Positions 9,543 through 19,009 are shown, counted from the first letter of the stretch. The stretch is 64,000 nt of DNA from Acidovorax sp. 107 (GCF_003058055.1 NZ_QBTZ01000002.1:62001-126000); one strand, 5' to 3'. Program-made: numbers and translations. The notes: generated by a model from the sequence alone, not told the origin.

Positions 9543-12125
9543 GTGCCTCCTGACCAGACGCCGGCTACGGTGGTGCGGCGGGCGATTTCGCCCTTGTCCA
9601 TGCGTGATCGGATCGTGGCCGTCGTTGCGCCGGCGGGCTATGGCAAGACGACCTTGGCAGGAGGATGGTTTCGCGCTTGCAAAGACGCCGACCCCGTGTG
9701 GGTGGGCCTCGACACTCCGTGGCGCGACCAGGTGTTCTTTGTGCGCTCCTTGTTGAATGCCGTCGGAGGTTCGTTGGAGCCCGTCGCGATGGGGGTTATC
9801 GACGCGGCGGCGCTCGAGGGCTGCTGGATGGCGTTGTTGCAGGCTCTTGGTCAACGCCGTCGTCCCATGGCGCTATTTTTCGACGATGTGCAAGTGTTGC
9901 GAGGCAGCGAGCGCGCTCACACCCTGAGCCGTCTGTTGATGGCAGCGCCCGATCACGTGAGGTTCGTTGTTTGCGGCCGTGAAGGGATGGACTGCGATCT
10001 GGCCGTGCCGACCGCGCGCGGGCTGGTGCGCTGGGTGACACAGCGCGAACTGAAGCTCGATGCTCAGGATGTGCGAGAACTGGTGCGGCGGCGCCAGTTG
10101 TCGGCCGGTGACGAAGAGATCGATCATATCGTCGGGATCACCGATGGTTGGCCAGCATTGGTGCAGCTTGCTCTCGCCAGCGGCGAGGGCGTGCAGGAGG
10201 CAGCCGATGGCGGTAGCAACTTGCTGATGGACAGATTCGTTTACGAGAGCTTCTTCAAGGGCCTCGCGCCGGCCCGCCAGCAGGCGCTGTTCGTGATGGC
10301 CGCAGTCGGCGACTTCACGCTGCCGCTGCTGGCCGCGCTCGATGTGCCCGAAGGGGCGGAGGCGATCGCCGCGGGCGAGCAACTGGGCATCGTGCAGCGC
10401 CGGGGGCGCGTGGCTGGCGAGCCATTCTACGCCTTGCATGCGTTGGTGGCGGAGCGCGCGTTGACGCGATTGGTCGGCGTGGGGAGTGTTTCGGTGCCCA
10501 TGCTGCGAAAGCGGTGCGCTCAATGGTGGGCTGCCCGGGGCGAGGTCTACCGTGCGATCCGCACGGCTCTGAAGGTGGATGACCCGAGGCTCGCGTCCGA
10601 TTACCTGACCGGTTACGCGCGTCAGCTGGTGCAAGGCGAAGGCCGGCACGAAACCTTTCTGGACCTGCTTGCGCAACTGGAGTTGCGCAGCGTCGAGCCT
10701 GATGGCGAATTGATGTTGTATGCGGTTTGGGCACTTGTGTTTCTGCGCCGCTATGCCGAAGCGGCAGCGTGGCTGGCGCGCATCGAGCGGGTTTGTGGCA
10801 AGGAAGGATCAGCCGGTGCCTGCTTGATTCTGCATACGACCGTCCTTCAACGAGGCGTGATCGCGGGCCTGCGGGATGACGCGGCCGATGCCGAAGTCTT
10901 CGTGCTCAAGTGGCTGGCCGGGCCGCCCGATCCAGATCCGTTCCACAACGGCGCGGCACACACGGTGCTGGCCTATGCGCAGAAATGCAATGGACGCTTC
11001 GCCGAGGCTGCCCAGTGCTTGCGCGAGGCGCAAGTGAAGTTCGATGACGCGCCATCGCCTTACGGTCTCATGTGGGTACGAGTGGTCTCGGCTGCCTCGC
11101 TGCTCAAGGCCGGTCGGCATCGCGATGCCCTGGCGGACAGCGCCTCGGCGCTGGCCGAAGCGCCGGCTTTCACGCCAGGGGCCGCCGGCTTGGCGGCCAT
11201 GCTGCGCGCGATCCGCGCGTTGCTGCTGTACGAACGCAACCAGTGCGCCGATGCGATGGTGGAGGCGGAAGCGGCGCTGCCACTGCTGCCGCACCAGGGC
11301 ATCGTCGATGCGATAGTCGCGGGCTACGTGGCAGCGTCGCGTCTGCAGGCGGCGCGTGGCGACCTGTCTGCGGCGCTTGACGCGGCGGCGGAAGGCGAGC
11401 GCGTGGGACTGGCGCGCGGCTTCATGCGCCTGCAACTGACGATGGTGGCCGAGCGTGCACTGCTGCTGCGCGCCGGCGACGTCGAGGCGGCTCGGCGAAT
11501 GGCCAGCGACCATGGGCTGCTGCCGCAAAGTTCGCAGACCCATCTGCACACAGACAAGGCCGAGCGCCTCGGGGCACGCCTCGATCTCGCGCAGGGGCGG
11601 CCCGACCTCGCCCTGCAATGGGCCGATTCGGGCATCGACAGGGCGCGGCGCAGCCATCAGCAGCACAAGCTGGCCGAGTTGCTGATGCTGCGCTCACTGG
11701 TGTTGGCGCGAACAGGAGAGGCCGAAGGTGCCCACGACGCGGTGATGGAAAGCCTTCGCATCGCGGCATCGAACGGCTACGTTCGCCTGTACCTCGACGA
11801 AGGCGCCGAGTTGGAAGGCCTCTTGCGTCGCGTGGTCGACAAGCCGAAAAGTCCCACGCCGGCGGTTTCATATGCGCGCACGCTGCTGCTTGCCGCAGGC
11901 ACTGCATCTGCATGCCAGGATGCGGTGACCCTGGGGCAGGAGCGACCAACCGAGCGCGAACTGCAGATCCTTCGCCTGCTCGCAGATGGCCTGTCGAAGG
12001 GCGAAGTGGCGGGGCGGCTCGTGTTGACCGAGGGCACGGTCAAGTGGCACCTGCACAACCTGTACGCCAAACTGGGCGTGAGAAACCGCACGGGCGCTTT
12101 GCGGGAAGCGCGGGCGCGGGGGTAG
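9543..12125 (+). CDS. MalT-like large LuxR-family transcriptional regulator (LAL-type)
   Basis: An 860-residue regulator of the signal-transducing ATPase (STAND/MalT) class. Walker A 'APAGYGKTTL' is near residue 30 and Walker B 'ALFFDDVQVL' near residue 110. A long helical repeat (TPR-like) region follows, then a C-terminal LuxR helix-turn-helix 'LTEGTVKWHLHNLYAKLGV'. The start is GTG 9543; an in-frame TAG at 9525-9527 rules out anything further upstream. Such proteins oligomerise on ATP and inducer and activate nearby catabolic promoters. The inducer is unknown. It follows the thiolase/DUF35 pair by 110 bases and borders the insertion-sequence scar. Confidence 0.9.
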   Translation: MPPDQTPATVVRRAISPLSMRDRIVAVVAPAGYGKTTLAGGWFRACKDADPVWVGLDTPWRDQVFFVRSLLNAVGGSLEPVAMGVIDAAALEGCWMALLQALGQRRRPMALFFDDVQVLRGSERAHTLSRLLMAAPDHVRFVVCGREGMDCDLAVPTARGLVRWVTQRELKLDAQDVRELVRRRQLSAGDEEIDHIVGITDGWPALVQLALASGEGVQEAADGGSNLLMDRFVYESFFKGLAPARQQALFVMAAVGDFTLPLLAALDVPEGAEAIAAGEQLGIVQRRGRVAGEPFYALHALVAERALTRLVGVGSVSVPMLRKRCAQWWAARGEVYRAIRTALKVDDPRLASDYLTGYARQLVQGEGRHETFLDLLAQLELRSVEPDGELMLYAVWALVFLRRYAEAAAWLARIERVCGKEGSAGACLILHTTVLQRGVIAGLRDDAADAEVFVLKWLAGPPDPDPFHNGAAHTVLAYAQKCNGRFAEAAQCLREAQVKFDDAPSPYGLMWVRVVSAASLLKAGRHRDALADSASALAEAPAFTPGAAGLAAMLRAIRALLLYERNQCADAMVEAEAALPLLPHQGIVDAIVAGYVAASRLQAARGDLSAALDAAAEGERVGLARGFMRLQLTMVAERALLLRAGDVEAARRMASDHGLLPQSSQTHLHTDKAERLGARLDLAQGRPDLALQWADSGIDRARRSHQQHKLAELLMLRSLVLARTGEAEGAHDAVMESLRIAASNGYVRLYLDEGAELEGLLRRVVDKPKSPTPAVSYARTLLLAAGTASACQDAVTLGQERPTERELQILRLLADGLSKGEVAGRLVLTEGTVKWHLHNLYAKLGVRNRTGALREARARG

Positions 12126-12140
12126 CTGTGAGCCGCCGCA

Positions 12141-12587
12141 TCAGGTCGCGACGGCCCCTTGTCCGATCCTCTCGAAGTCGTTGGCGCCGCGAAGCCCTTC
12201 TTGTACAGACTGGCGACTCGGGACACTGTGCGCGGCATGGGGACTGCCATCGCCCGCCAGTTTGAACACCGCCACCGTCTGCACCAGCTCTTCGGACTGG
12301 CCCTTCAGGCTGGAGGCCGCCGCGGCCATCTGCTCGACCAGCGCCGCATTCTGCTGCGTGACCTGGTCCATATTGGTGACGGCCTCACCCACCTGCGCCA
12401 CGCCCGCGCTTTGTTCACTGCTGGCCGCGCTGATCTCGCCCATGATGTCGGTCACGCGTCGGATGCTGTCCACGACCTCTCTTATGGTGGTGCCGGCCTG
12501 GTCCACCAGGGCGCTGCCTTGCTCGACCCGGCCCACGCTGTCGTCGATCAGGGTCTTGATTTCCTTGGCGGCCTCGACCGCGGCATT
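12141..12587 (-). pseudogene. Methyl-accepting chemotaxis protein, C-terminal remnant
   Basis: About 148 residues of the cytoplasmic signalling tail of a chemotaxis receptor: 'AAKEIKTLIDDSVGRVEQG', 'VTDIMGEISAASSEQSAGV' and 'MDQVTQQNAALVEQMAAAA' are the methylation and adaptor heptads. The membrane, HAMP and hairpin-tip parts are missing. Homology ends at 12587, exactly where a TG-starting sequence with two 16-base direct repeats begins. The gene is therefore truncated, probably by an insertion sequence followed by rearrangement, and cannot make a working receptor. Confidence 0.82.
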
Positions 12588-12634
12588 TGTCGCCGGAAGC
12601 ATAACTGTGCCGCGGCGCGAAGCATAACTGTGCC
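12588..12634. repeat. Two direct 16-bp repeats, possible end of a second IS21-type element
   Basis: The 16-mer GAAGCATAACTGTGCC occurs at 12596-12611 and again at 12619-12634. The segment begins with TG at 12588, right where the chemotaxis gene breaks off. IS21-family ends start with 5'-TG and carry repeated transposase-binding sites of about this length and spacing, so this looks like the orphaned end of another IS21-family element. No transposase gene belonging to it is present, and the matching other end was not found in the window. Confidence 0.45.
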
Positions 12635-12697
12635 ATCCAGGAGAAAACGGCGAAACTTTAAGCCGCATTGATCCGTCTCAAGTTCGCCAAACTCGTT

Positions 12698-13044
12698 CTA
12701 ATGAGAATCTAGTGGGAGCGTTTTGCTCTCAGCCGGAGGGCCTTGTTCCTGACTGAGTAGCCTGTAAAGGTGCGAACGCGAAATTCCGAGCGAAGACGCA
12801 GCTTTGCTTTTGTTGCCCCCATGAAGTCGCACCGCTTCTGCCGCAGCTTGCCGCTCCATATCTCTCAGTTGAACGACCTTGGCCTGTTCGGCAATCTCGG
12901 GCCTGCTCTGATTCCTAGGGGACGCCAGACTCACCGGTCGTCTGGCGAAGTGTGAAATGGAAAGCGTTTTGCCGGAGGAGAAAACCAGGGCCTCCTCGAT
13001 TTTTTGGCGAAGTTGGCGGATGTTGCCTGGCCAAGACAATTGGG
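12698..13044 (-). pseudogene. Sigma-54-dependent activator, C-terminal fragment interrupted by IS21
   Basis: About 115 residues survive: the end of the AAA+ domain 'LSWPGNIRQLRQKIEEAL' and a Fis-type helix-turn-helix 'NKSKAASSLGISRSHLYRLL' near the C terminus, stopping at TAG 12698-12700. The frame is cut at 13044/13045 by the left end of the insertion sequence. The rest of the gene does not resume on the right side of the element. The regulator is therefore lost, and its former target is unknown. Confidence 0.82.
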
Positions 13045-13106
13045 TGTTGATTTCCACGCAGAAGTGACCCACTAACCCCCGGGATTTCCATCCAAACCTG
13101 ACCCAC
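13045..13106. repeat. IS21 left end with two transposase-binding repeats
   Basis: A 28-bp terminal inverted repeat occupies 13045-13072. Two 22-bp related repeats, each starting TTTCCA and ending TGACCCAC, lie at 13051-13072 and 13085-13106. Such multiple end repeats are the expected IstA binding sites. Confidence 0.88.
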
Positions 13107-13152
13107 GTACTAACCCTAACCTGCTGCTTTGCTGAGCAGCAGGAGACCAGGA

Positions 13153-14679
13153 GTGATAGACGTGGCAACACTGAGTGTCATCAGGCGCTGGGCCCTGCGA
13201 GAGCAGCTGTCCATCCGGGAGATCGCCCGCCGCACGGGCCTCTCGCGCAACACCATCCGCAAGTACCTGCGCGCAGGCGAGGCCGAGCCGCACTATGCCA
13301 AGCGGGTCAGTCCATCCAAGCTCGATCCCTTCGCCTTGAAGCTCGCCGGCTGGCTCAAGACGGAAGCTGGCCGATCCCGCAAGCAGCGGCGCACCGTCAA
13401 GCAGATGTACGTGGATCTGCAGGCGCTCGGTTATGGCGGCTCCTACAACCGTGTGGCGGCCTTCGCCCGCCTCTGGCACGAGCAGCGCCTTGTGTCACAG
13501 CAGACCACCGGCCGTGGCACCTTCGTTCCCCTGACCTTCGGCCCGGGTGAGGCCTTCCAGTTCGACTGGAGCGAGGACTGGGCTGTTCTCGCCGGCGTGC
13601 GCACCAAGCTGCAGGTAGCCCACTTCAAGCTCAGCCACAGCCGAGCGTTCTACCTGCGCGCCTACCCCCTGCAGACGCACGAGATGCTGTTCGATGCCCA
13701 CAACCATGCATTCGTAGTCCTGGGTGGCGTGCCCCGCCGTGGCATCTACGACAACATGCGCACCGCAGTAAACCGGGTGCGCCGTGGCAAGGAGCGCGAC
13801 GTCAATGTGCGTTTCGCCGCCATGGTCAGCCACTTCCTGTCCGAGGCCGAGTTCTGCAACCCGGCCTCGGGCTGGGAGAAGGGCCAGGTGGAGAAGAACG
13901 TGCGCGATGCCTGCCATCGCCTGTGGCAGGTAGTGCCGCCATTCCCAAGCCTGTCCGATCTCAATGCCTGGCTTGAAGAGCGCTGCGTGGCGCTGTGGCA
14001 CGAGATCGAGCACGGCAAGCTGCCGGGCTCCGTCGCGGATGTCTGGGCTCAAGAGAAGGCAAGCTTGATGCCGATGCCCCGGCCCTTCGATGGCTTTGTG
14101 GAGCACACCAAGCGCGTCTCACCCACCTGCTTGGTCCACTTCGAGCGCAATCGCTACAGCGTGCCGGCGCCGTATGCCAATCGGCCGGTGAGCCTGCGGG
14201 TCTACGCCGATCGCCTGGTGGTCGCCGCCGAAGGCCAGATCGTGTGCGAGCATCAGCGCCTGATCGAGCGTAACCACCACGGTACGGGTCAGACCGTGTA
14301 CGACTGGCGCCACTACTTGGCGGTGCTGCAGCGCAAACCAGGAGCTTTGCGCAACGGCGCCCCATTCCTGGAGCTACCAGCGGCCTTCAAGCGACTGCAG
14401 GCCACCTTGCTCAAGCAACCCGGCGGCGACCGGGAGATGGTGGAGGTACTGGCACTGGTGCTGCACCACGATGAACAAGCTGTGCTCGCTGCAGTGGAGT
14501 TGGCACTGGAGTCAGGGGCTGCCAGCAAGACCCACATCCTGAACGTGCTCCACCGCCTGCTGGACGGTAAGCCCGCCCCAGCACCGGTCACATCGCCGCA
14601 GGCCCTCAAGCTGGCGGTGGAACCCCAAGCCAATGTGCTTCGTTACGACCAATTGAGGGAGGTGCGCTATGCGTCATGA
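13153..14679 (+). CDS. istA: IS21-family transposase IstA
   Basis: A 508-residue DDE transposase. GTG 13153 is chosen because AGGAG sits 7 bases upstream; a longer frame from TTG 13129 has no ribosome site. An N-terminal helix-turn-helix '[20 protein letters not shown]' is near residues 16-35. The catalytic core shows 'FQFDWSED' (first Asp), 'IYDNMRTAV' (second Asp) and '[10 protein letters not shown]' (Glu). The C-terminal domain 'RNRYSVP' is typical of the family. It works with IstB and recognises the repeats at both ends of the element. Confidence 0.95.
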   Translation: MIDVATLSVIRRWALREQLSIREIARRTGLSRNTIRKYLRAGEAEPHYAKRVSPSKLDPFALKLAGWLKTEAGRSRKQRRTVKQMYVDLQALGYGGSYNRVAAFARLWHEQRLVSQQTTGRGTFVPLTFGPGEAFQFDWSEDWAVLAGVRTKLQVAHFKLSHSRAFYLRAYPLQTHEMLFDAHNHAFVVLGGVPRRGIYDNMRTAVNRVRRGKERDVNVRFAAMVSHFLSEAEFCNPASGWEKGQVEKNVRDACHRLWQVVPPFPSLSDLNAWLEERCVALWHEIEHGKLPGSVADVWAQEKASLMPMPRPFDGFVEHTKRVSPTCLVHFERNRYSVPAPYANRPVSLRVYADRLVVAAEGQIVCEHQRLIERNHHGTGQTVYDWRHYLAVLQRKPGALRNGAPFLELPAAFKRLQATLLKQPGGDREMVEVLALVLHHDEQAVLAAVELALESGAASKTHILNVLHRLLDGKPAPAPVTSPQALKLAVEPQANVLRYDQLREVRYAS

Positions 14680-15472
14680 CCCTGCCATCGCTTCCATCGT
14701 GATCATGCTGCGCGAGCTCAAGATGCACGGCATGGCCCAGGCAGTTGCAGAACTGGCTGAGCAAGGTGCACCGGCCTTCGATGCGGCGCAGCCCATCCTG
14801 TCCCAACTGCTCAAGGCCGAGACCGCCGAGCGAGAGGTGCGCTCGGTGGCCTACCAATTGAAGGTGGCCAGGTTCCCGGCGTACCGGGACCTGGCTGGGT
14901 TTGACTTCGGCCACAGTGAGGTGAACGAGGCACTGGTACGCCAGCTGCACCGCTGCGAATTCTTGGAGAACGCCAACAACGTGGTGTTGGTGGGTGGCCC
15001 GGGTACGGGCAAGACCCACATCGCCACAGCCCTCGGGGTGCAAGCCATTGAGCACCATCACCGCAGGGTGCGGTTCTTCTCCACGGTGGAGCTGGTCAAT
15101 GCACTGGAAGAGGAGAAGGCCCAGGGCAAGCCGGGGCAGATCGCGCACCGCCTAGCCTATGCCGATCTGGTGATCCTGGATGAACTGGGCTACCTGCCAT
15201 TCAGCACGTCAGGAGGAGCCTTGCTGTTCCACCTGCTGTCCAAGCTGTACGAGCGCACCAGCGTTGTGATCACCACCAACCTGAGCTTCAGCGAATGGGC
15301 CAGTGTGTTCGGGGATGCCAAGATGACCACGGCACTGCTGGACCGACTCACGCATCACTGCCATATTCTGGAAACGGGTAACGACAGCTACAGGTTCAAG
15401 AACAGCTCCGCACAGCAACCACCACAGACCACCAAGAAGGAGAAGGCGACCAAGAACTTATCCACAACGTGA
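14669..15472 (+). CDS. istB: IS21-family helper ATPase IstB
   Basis: A 267-residue AAA+ ATPase that chooses the target and activates IstA. Walker A '[15 protein letters not shown]' lies near residue 110 and Walker B '[13 protein letters not shown]' near residue 170. The start codon overlaps the end of istA by 11 bases, implying coupled translation. The short C-terminal tail is rich in Lys and Gln. The length is normal and there is no frameshift. Confidence 0.95.
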   Translation: MRHDPAIASIVIMLRELKMHGMAQAVAELAEQGAPAFDAAQPILSQLLKAETAEREVRSVAYQLKVARFPAYRDLAGFDFGHSEVNEALVRQLHRCEFLENANNVVLVGGPGTGKTHIATALGVQAIEHHHRRVRFFSTVELVNALEEEKAQGKPGQIAHRLAYADLVILDELGYLPFSTSGGALLFHLLSKLYERTSVVITTNLSFSEWASVFGDAKMTTALLDRLTHHCHILETGNDSYRFKNSSAQQPPQTTKKEKATKNLSTT

Positions 15473-15493
15473 GCGTGAAGCTCACGAACCAGG

Positions 15494-15545
15494 GTGGGTC
15501 AAGATTCGATGGAAATGGTGGGTCAGCTTTGCGTGGAAATCAACA
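15494..15545. repeat. IS21 right end with two transposase-binding repeats
   Basis: This mirrors the left end: the terminal inverted repeat is 15518-15545, with 22-bp repeats at 15494-15515 and 15518-15539 reading in the opposite direction to those on the left. The element ends in CA-3' as expected. The 119 bases from here to the SDR stop at 15665 hold no recognisable gene, only an unassigned open frame on the plus strand to 15689. Confidence 0.87.
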
Positions 15546-15664
15546 GTCGCGCCGGATTGGCAGCCGGAAATACAAGCCGTGCCCGCTGTTCAGAATATCG
15601 TATCCCACGAGCTGCTGAAACGGCCCATGAGAGTAAGTTGCCGACGGAAGAGGGGATTGCGCGC

Positions 15665-16543
15665 TCACTCTTGGCCGACTTCGAAATAGTCCGGCTTGCC
15701 GGCAGGCCAGAACTCACCCCACAGCAGCATCCCGCCCTCAACGTTGAGCACCTCGCCGGTGATGAATTTGCCGGAAGGGGCGGCGAGGTAGACCACCGCC
15801 TCGGCGATGTCCTGCACATCGCCGGCCCGCTTCATCGGATTGCACTGGTAGAAGGTGGAAACGTTTTCTTCGCGGTAGTTGTTGAAACCGTTGCTCTCGA
15901 TGGCGCCGGCACCAATGCAGTTGAGGCGTATGCCGTGCTCCGCCCACTCGATGGCCAGCGTGCGCGACAGCGCGATCACGCCGGCGCGCGAAGCGGTGGT
16001 GTGCGCCATGCCGGGCAGGCCGCGGTCGATGGCGGCGGTGATGTTGACGATGTTGCCGGGCCGACCCTGCGCCACCCAGCGCCTGGCCGCGCCCTGCATC
16101 ATGTACCATGTGCCGTTGAGGTTGGTGTCGATCACGGCGTTCCAGCCTTTGACGCTGAAGTCCATCGCATGGGCGGCAAACTGGCCGCCGGCGTTGTTGA
16201 CCAGCACGTCGACGCAGCCCAGGCGTTCCCACACGGCACCGAGCATGGCGTCCACCTGCTCGGGGTCGCGGATGGTCATCGGGTAGGTAAACACCTCACG
16301 GCCCGACAGCGCGCGCAGTTTTTCGGCGCAGTCCTCGAGCTTGTCGGCCTGGCGTCCGCATATCGCGAGCGTTGCGCCGAGCCGCGCGAACAGGAAGGCA
16401 ATCGCCTTGCCGATACCGCTGCCGGCGCCCGACACCAGCACCACCTTGCCGGCGAACAGATCGTCGCGGTAGACCGTCGGCAGGGTGGCCAGTGCTTCGT
16501 CACCGGGGCCGAACTTGGGGTGCTGCGTTGTGGTTGGGTTCAT
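15665..16543 (-). CDS. SDR oxidoreductase, dienoyl-CoA-reductase-like, atypical active site
   Basis: A 292-residue Rossmann-fold short-chain dehydrogenase with 'GAGSGIGKAIAFLFARLG' for the cofactor and 'LVNNAGG' in strand 4. The usual YxxxK pair is absent: the aligned segment is 'AHTTASRAGV', with Thr for Tyr and Arg for Lys. The C-terminal 'GEFWPAGKPDYF' and the overall layout recall 2,4-dienoyl-CoA reductases of the SDR type, which also lack a canonical Tyr. It is closely related to the next gene upstream, whose stop overlaps its start by 4 bases. It is the last gene of the minus-strand carboxylase operon and ends 119 bases from the insertion sequence. Confidence 0.85.
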   Translation of the reverse strand: MNPTTTQHPKFGPGDEALATLPTVYRDDLFAGKVVLVSGAGSGIGKAIAFLFARLGATLAICGRQADKLEDCAEKLRALSGREVFTYPMTIRDPEQVDAMLGAVWERLGCVDVLVNNAGGQFAAHAMDFSVKGWNAVIDTNLNGTWYMMQGAARRWVAQGRPGNIVNITAAIDRGLPGMAHTTASRAGVIALSRTLAIEWAEHGIRLNCIGAGAIESNGFNNYREENVSTFYQCNPMKRAGDVQDIAEAVVYLAAPSGKFITGEVLNVEGGMLLWGEFWPAGKPDYFEVGQE

Positions 16544-17403
16544 GCGTTCATCTTGAAGTAATCGGGTTTGGTGATGGTCCAGACTTCCCCCCAGAGCACA
16601 CCACCTCCATCCACCGTAAGCAGTTCGCCGGTGACGAACTTGCCACTGGGCGCGCTGAGGTAGACCGCAGCCTCCGCTACGTCCTGCACGTCACCGACAT
16701 GCTTCATCGGGTTGGCTCCGGCGAAGGCCTTCACGGCCTCGGGGGTGTACTGACGGAAGCCGGTGCTGGCGATCGCTCCCGGCGCAATGCAATTGACGCG
16801 GATGCCATACTGCGCCCACTCCACTGCAACAGTTTTGGACAGGTGAGTCACCGCGGCGCGCGCGGCGCAGGTGTGGGCAACGCCCGGCATGCCGCGCTGA
16901 AAGGTGGCGACGATGTTGACGATGTTGCCCTGTGTGCCTGTGTCGCGCCAGCGGCGGGCCAGCGCGTGCATCATGTACCAGGTGCCGTTCAGGTTGGTAT
17001 CGATCACCGCTTTCCAGCCCTTGACGCTATAGTCGAGCGCGCGCTGGGGGAACTGTCCACCGGCATTGTTGACCATCACGTCGACGCGTCCGAAGTGCCG
17101 CCAAGCCGCGTCCATAAATTGCTCGATCTGCTCGGCATCGCGGATGTTGGTGGGTTGCACCAGCACTTCGGGGCTGCCCAGACGGCGCAGCCGCTCGGCG
17201 CAGTCTTCGAGCTTGACCAGGTCGCGCCCGCAGATGGCCAGTTTGGCGCCCAGTCGCGCGTACAGAAAGGCGATGGCCTTGCCGATGCCGCTGCCGGCAC
17301 CGCTGACCATTACCACCTGGCCATCGAACAGGCCAGGTTGGTAGACGGTCGGTCGGGTCGAGAGTGTCTCATCGTCAAAGCCGAAGCTGGTGGGTGTTGT
17401 CAT
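16540..17403 (-). CDS. SDR oxidoreductase, paralogue of the downstream gene
   Basis: A 287-residue short-chain dehydrogenase starting at 'MTTPTSFGF', 7 bases after the carboxyltransferase stop; the longer frame to 17517 would overlap that gene. It shares with its neighbour 'MVSGAGSGIGKAIAFLYARL', 'VNNAGGQF', 'KAVIDTNLNGTWYMM' and the ending 'KPDYF', so the two arose by tandem duplication. The active-site segment reads 'AHTCAARAAVTHLSK', again without Tyr and with Arg for the catalytic Lys. A role reducing an enoyl- or dienoyl-CoA is likely but not shown. Confidence 0.85.
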   Translation of the reverse strand: MTTPTSFGFDDETLSTRPTVYQPGLFDGQVVMVSGAGSGIGKAIAFLYARLGAKLAICGRDLVKLEDCAERLRRLGSPEVLVQPTNIRDAEQIEQFMDAAWRHFGRVDVMVNNAGGQFPQRALDYSVKGWKAVIDTNLNGTWYMMHALARRWRDTGTQGNIVNIVATFQRGMPGVAHTCAARAAVTHLSKTVAVEWAQYGIRVNCIAPGAIASTGFRQYTPEAVKAFAGANPMKHVGDVQDVAEAAVYLSAPSGKFVTGELLTVDGGGVLWGEVWTITKPDYFKMNA

Positions 17404-17410
17404 GGGTACT

Positions 17411-19009
17411 TCAGAAACGAAAAATTCCGTAGCGCGGATCGGCGATGGGCGCATGCGAGGCGGCCGACAGGGCCATGCCCAGTGCGTTGCGGGTATCAAC
17501 TGGCGCCAACAGTCCATCGTCCCACAAGCGCGAGGTGCCGAAATAGGCGTTGGACTCGCGCTCGGCTTTGTCGTAGACCCGCTGGCGCAGCGCCTGCATT
17601 TCGTCCGTGTCGGGTTCGTGCCCCTTGCGGCGCAATTGAGCGATCTTCACGTCAGCCAAGGTGCTGGCAGCCTGTTCGGGGCCCATCACGCCCATGTGGA
17701 CGTTGGGCCAGGCCCAGATCAGGCGCGGGTCCCAGGCGCGGCCGCACATGCCGTAGTAGCCGGCGCCAAATGCCGCGCTGGTGATGACGGTGAATTTGGG
17801 TACCTCGCTACCTGCCTGGGCCATCAACATCTTGGCGCCGTCCTTCGTGATGCCTTCCATTTCGTAGCCGCGGCCTATCATGTAGCCGGTGGTGTTTTGC
17901 AGGAACAAGAGCGGCGTGCGGTTCTGGTTGCACAGCGAGATAAAGTGCGCCGCTTTCTTGGAACTGTCGCTGAACAGTACGCCGTTGTTGGCCAGGATGC
18001 CGACGCGGTAACCCCAGATGTAAGCGTAGCCGCAGATCAGCGTCGTGCCATAGGCCGGCTGGTACTCGTGGAAGCGGCTACCGTCGACGATGCGCGCGAT
18101 GAGCTCGCGCTGGTCGAACTGCACCTTGTGGTCGGGCGAGACGATGCCATGGATCTCGTCCGGGTCGTAGTAGGGCGCTTCGGGCTCGCGCTCGGGCAGA
18201 AAACTGCGCGCCGGCGGCTTGAATTCAGCCACGATTTCGCGGCAGATTTCAAACGCATGCGCTTCGCTGTCAGCAGGATAGTCCACCGTGCCCGAGATCT
18301 GGGTGTGCAGGTCGCAGCCGCCGATCTCGTCGGCGGTGTGTTCCTCGCCAGTGGCGGCCTTGACCAGCGGCGGACCGCCGAGGAACACCCCGCCGGTGCC
18401 GCGCACGATGATGCTGTAGTCGCACAGCGCCGGGATGTAGGCGCCGCCGGCCGTGCAGTGGCCGAACACGATGGCCACCTGCGGAATGTTGGCCTTCGAC
18501 AGAAGGCACTGGTTGCGGAAGACCTTGCCGCCCTCGATGTAGACGCCCGAGAGTTCTTCGAGGAAGGCTCCGCCGCTGTCGCACAGGTGGATCACTGGCA
18601 GGCGGTTTTCCAGCGCGATGTCGAGTAGCCGCGAAAGCTTGCGCGGCGTCAATGTGTACCAGACGCCGCCCTTGACGCTGGAATCGTCAGCGTGGATCAG
18701 CACCTCGCGGCCACTGACCATGCCCAGGCCGGTGACGACATTGGCGCCCGGCACTTCGCCGTTGTAGTCTTCGCACGCGGCCAACGCCGAAAATTCGAGG
18801 AAAGGGGTGCCGGGGTCGAGCAGCAGATCGAGGCGCTCGCGCACCAGCAGCTTGCCCTGATCGCGCACACGTTTGATTTCCTGCGCTGGCCGCTGGTGGC
18901 GGGTGATCTCCATGCGTTCGCGGTATTTCGCGATGATGGAGGTCATTGCCTTGTAGTTGCCACGGTACGCCGGGGACGATGTGTCGATGCGGGATTCGAT
19001 GCGTTTCAT
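17411..19009 (-). CDS. Acyl-CoA carboxylase, carboxyltransferase (beta) subunit, system A
   Basis: A 532-residue carboxyltransferase with two crotonase-like domains, of the methylcrotonyl/geranyl-CoA carboxylase size. It moves CO2 from carboxybiotin to an acyl-CoA. 'DDSSVKGGVWYTLTPRKLSR' and 'HCTAGGAYIPALCDYS' mark the N domain; 'NNGVLFSDSSKKAAHFI' and 'GAGYYGMCGRAWDPRLIWAWP' mark the C domain and its oxyanion sites. The acyl-pocket segment 'GGKVFRNQC' differs from the leucine enzyme. It lies directly after a separate biotin carrier and a separate biotin carboxylase, together making a three-gene enzyme. Confidence 0.92.
   Translation of the reverse strand: MKRIESRIDTSSPAYRGNYKAMTSIIAKYRERMEITRHQRPAQEIKRVRDQGKLLVRERLDLLLDPGTPFLEFSALAACEDYNGEVPGANVVTGLGMVSGREVLIHADDSSVKGGVWYTLTPRKLSRLLDIALENRLPVIHLCDSGGAFLEELSGVYIEGGKVFRNQCLLSKANIPQVAIVFGHCTAGGAYIPALCDYSIIVRGTGGVFLGGPPLVKAATGEEHTADEIGGCDLHTQISGTVDYPADSEAHAFEICREIVAEFKPPARSFLPEREPEAPYYDPDEIHGIVSPDHKVQFDQRELIARIVDGSRFHEYQPAYGTTLICGYAYIWGYRVGILANNGVLFSDSSKKAAHFISLCNQNRTPLLFLQNTTGYMIGRGYEMEGITKDGAKMLMAQAGSEVPKFTVITSAAFGAGYYGMCGRAWDPRLIWAWPNVHMGVMGPEQAASTLADVKIAQLRRKGHEPDTDEMQALRQRVYDKAERESNAYFGTSRLWDDGLLAPVDTRNALGMALSAASHAPIADPRYGIFRF

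Larger units (their letters stand above)
13045..15545 (+). mobile_element. Complete IS21-family insertion sequence (2501 bp)
   Basis: Both ends begin TGTTGATTTCCACGCA in inverted orientation and match at 25 of 28 positions (13045-13072 against 15518-15545). Between them lie istA and istB, overlapping as in all IS21 relatives. Each end also carries a second internal copy of a 22-bp repeat. The flanking bases (TGGG on the left, GTCG on the right) do not form a target-site duplication. The element therefore probably reached this state by recombination or deletion rather than by one simple insertion. Both proteins look intact, so it may still be mobile. Confidence 0.93.

Noticed and set aside
13041..15549. 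Target-site duplication for the IS21 element
   Set aside because: The four bases on each side (TGGG and GTCG) differ, and neighbouring 5- to 8-base windows do not match either.
15546..15689. Plus-strand open frame right after the IS21 element
   Set aside because: It runs into the 3' end of the SDR gene on the opposite strand and its residues suggest no family; it may be a scrap of a deleted gene but cannot be assigned.
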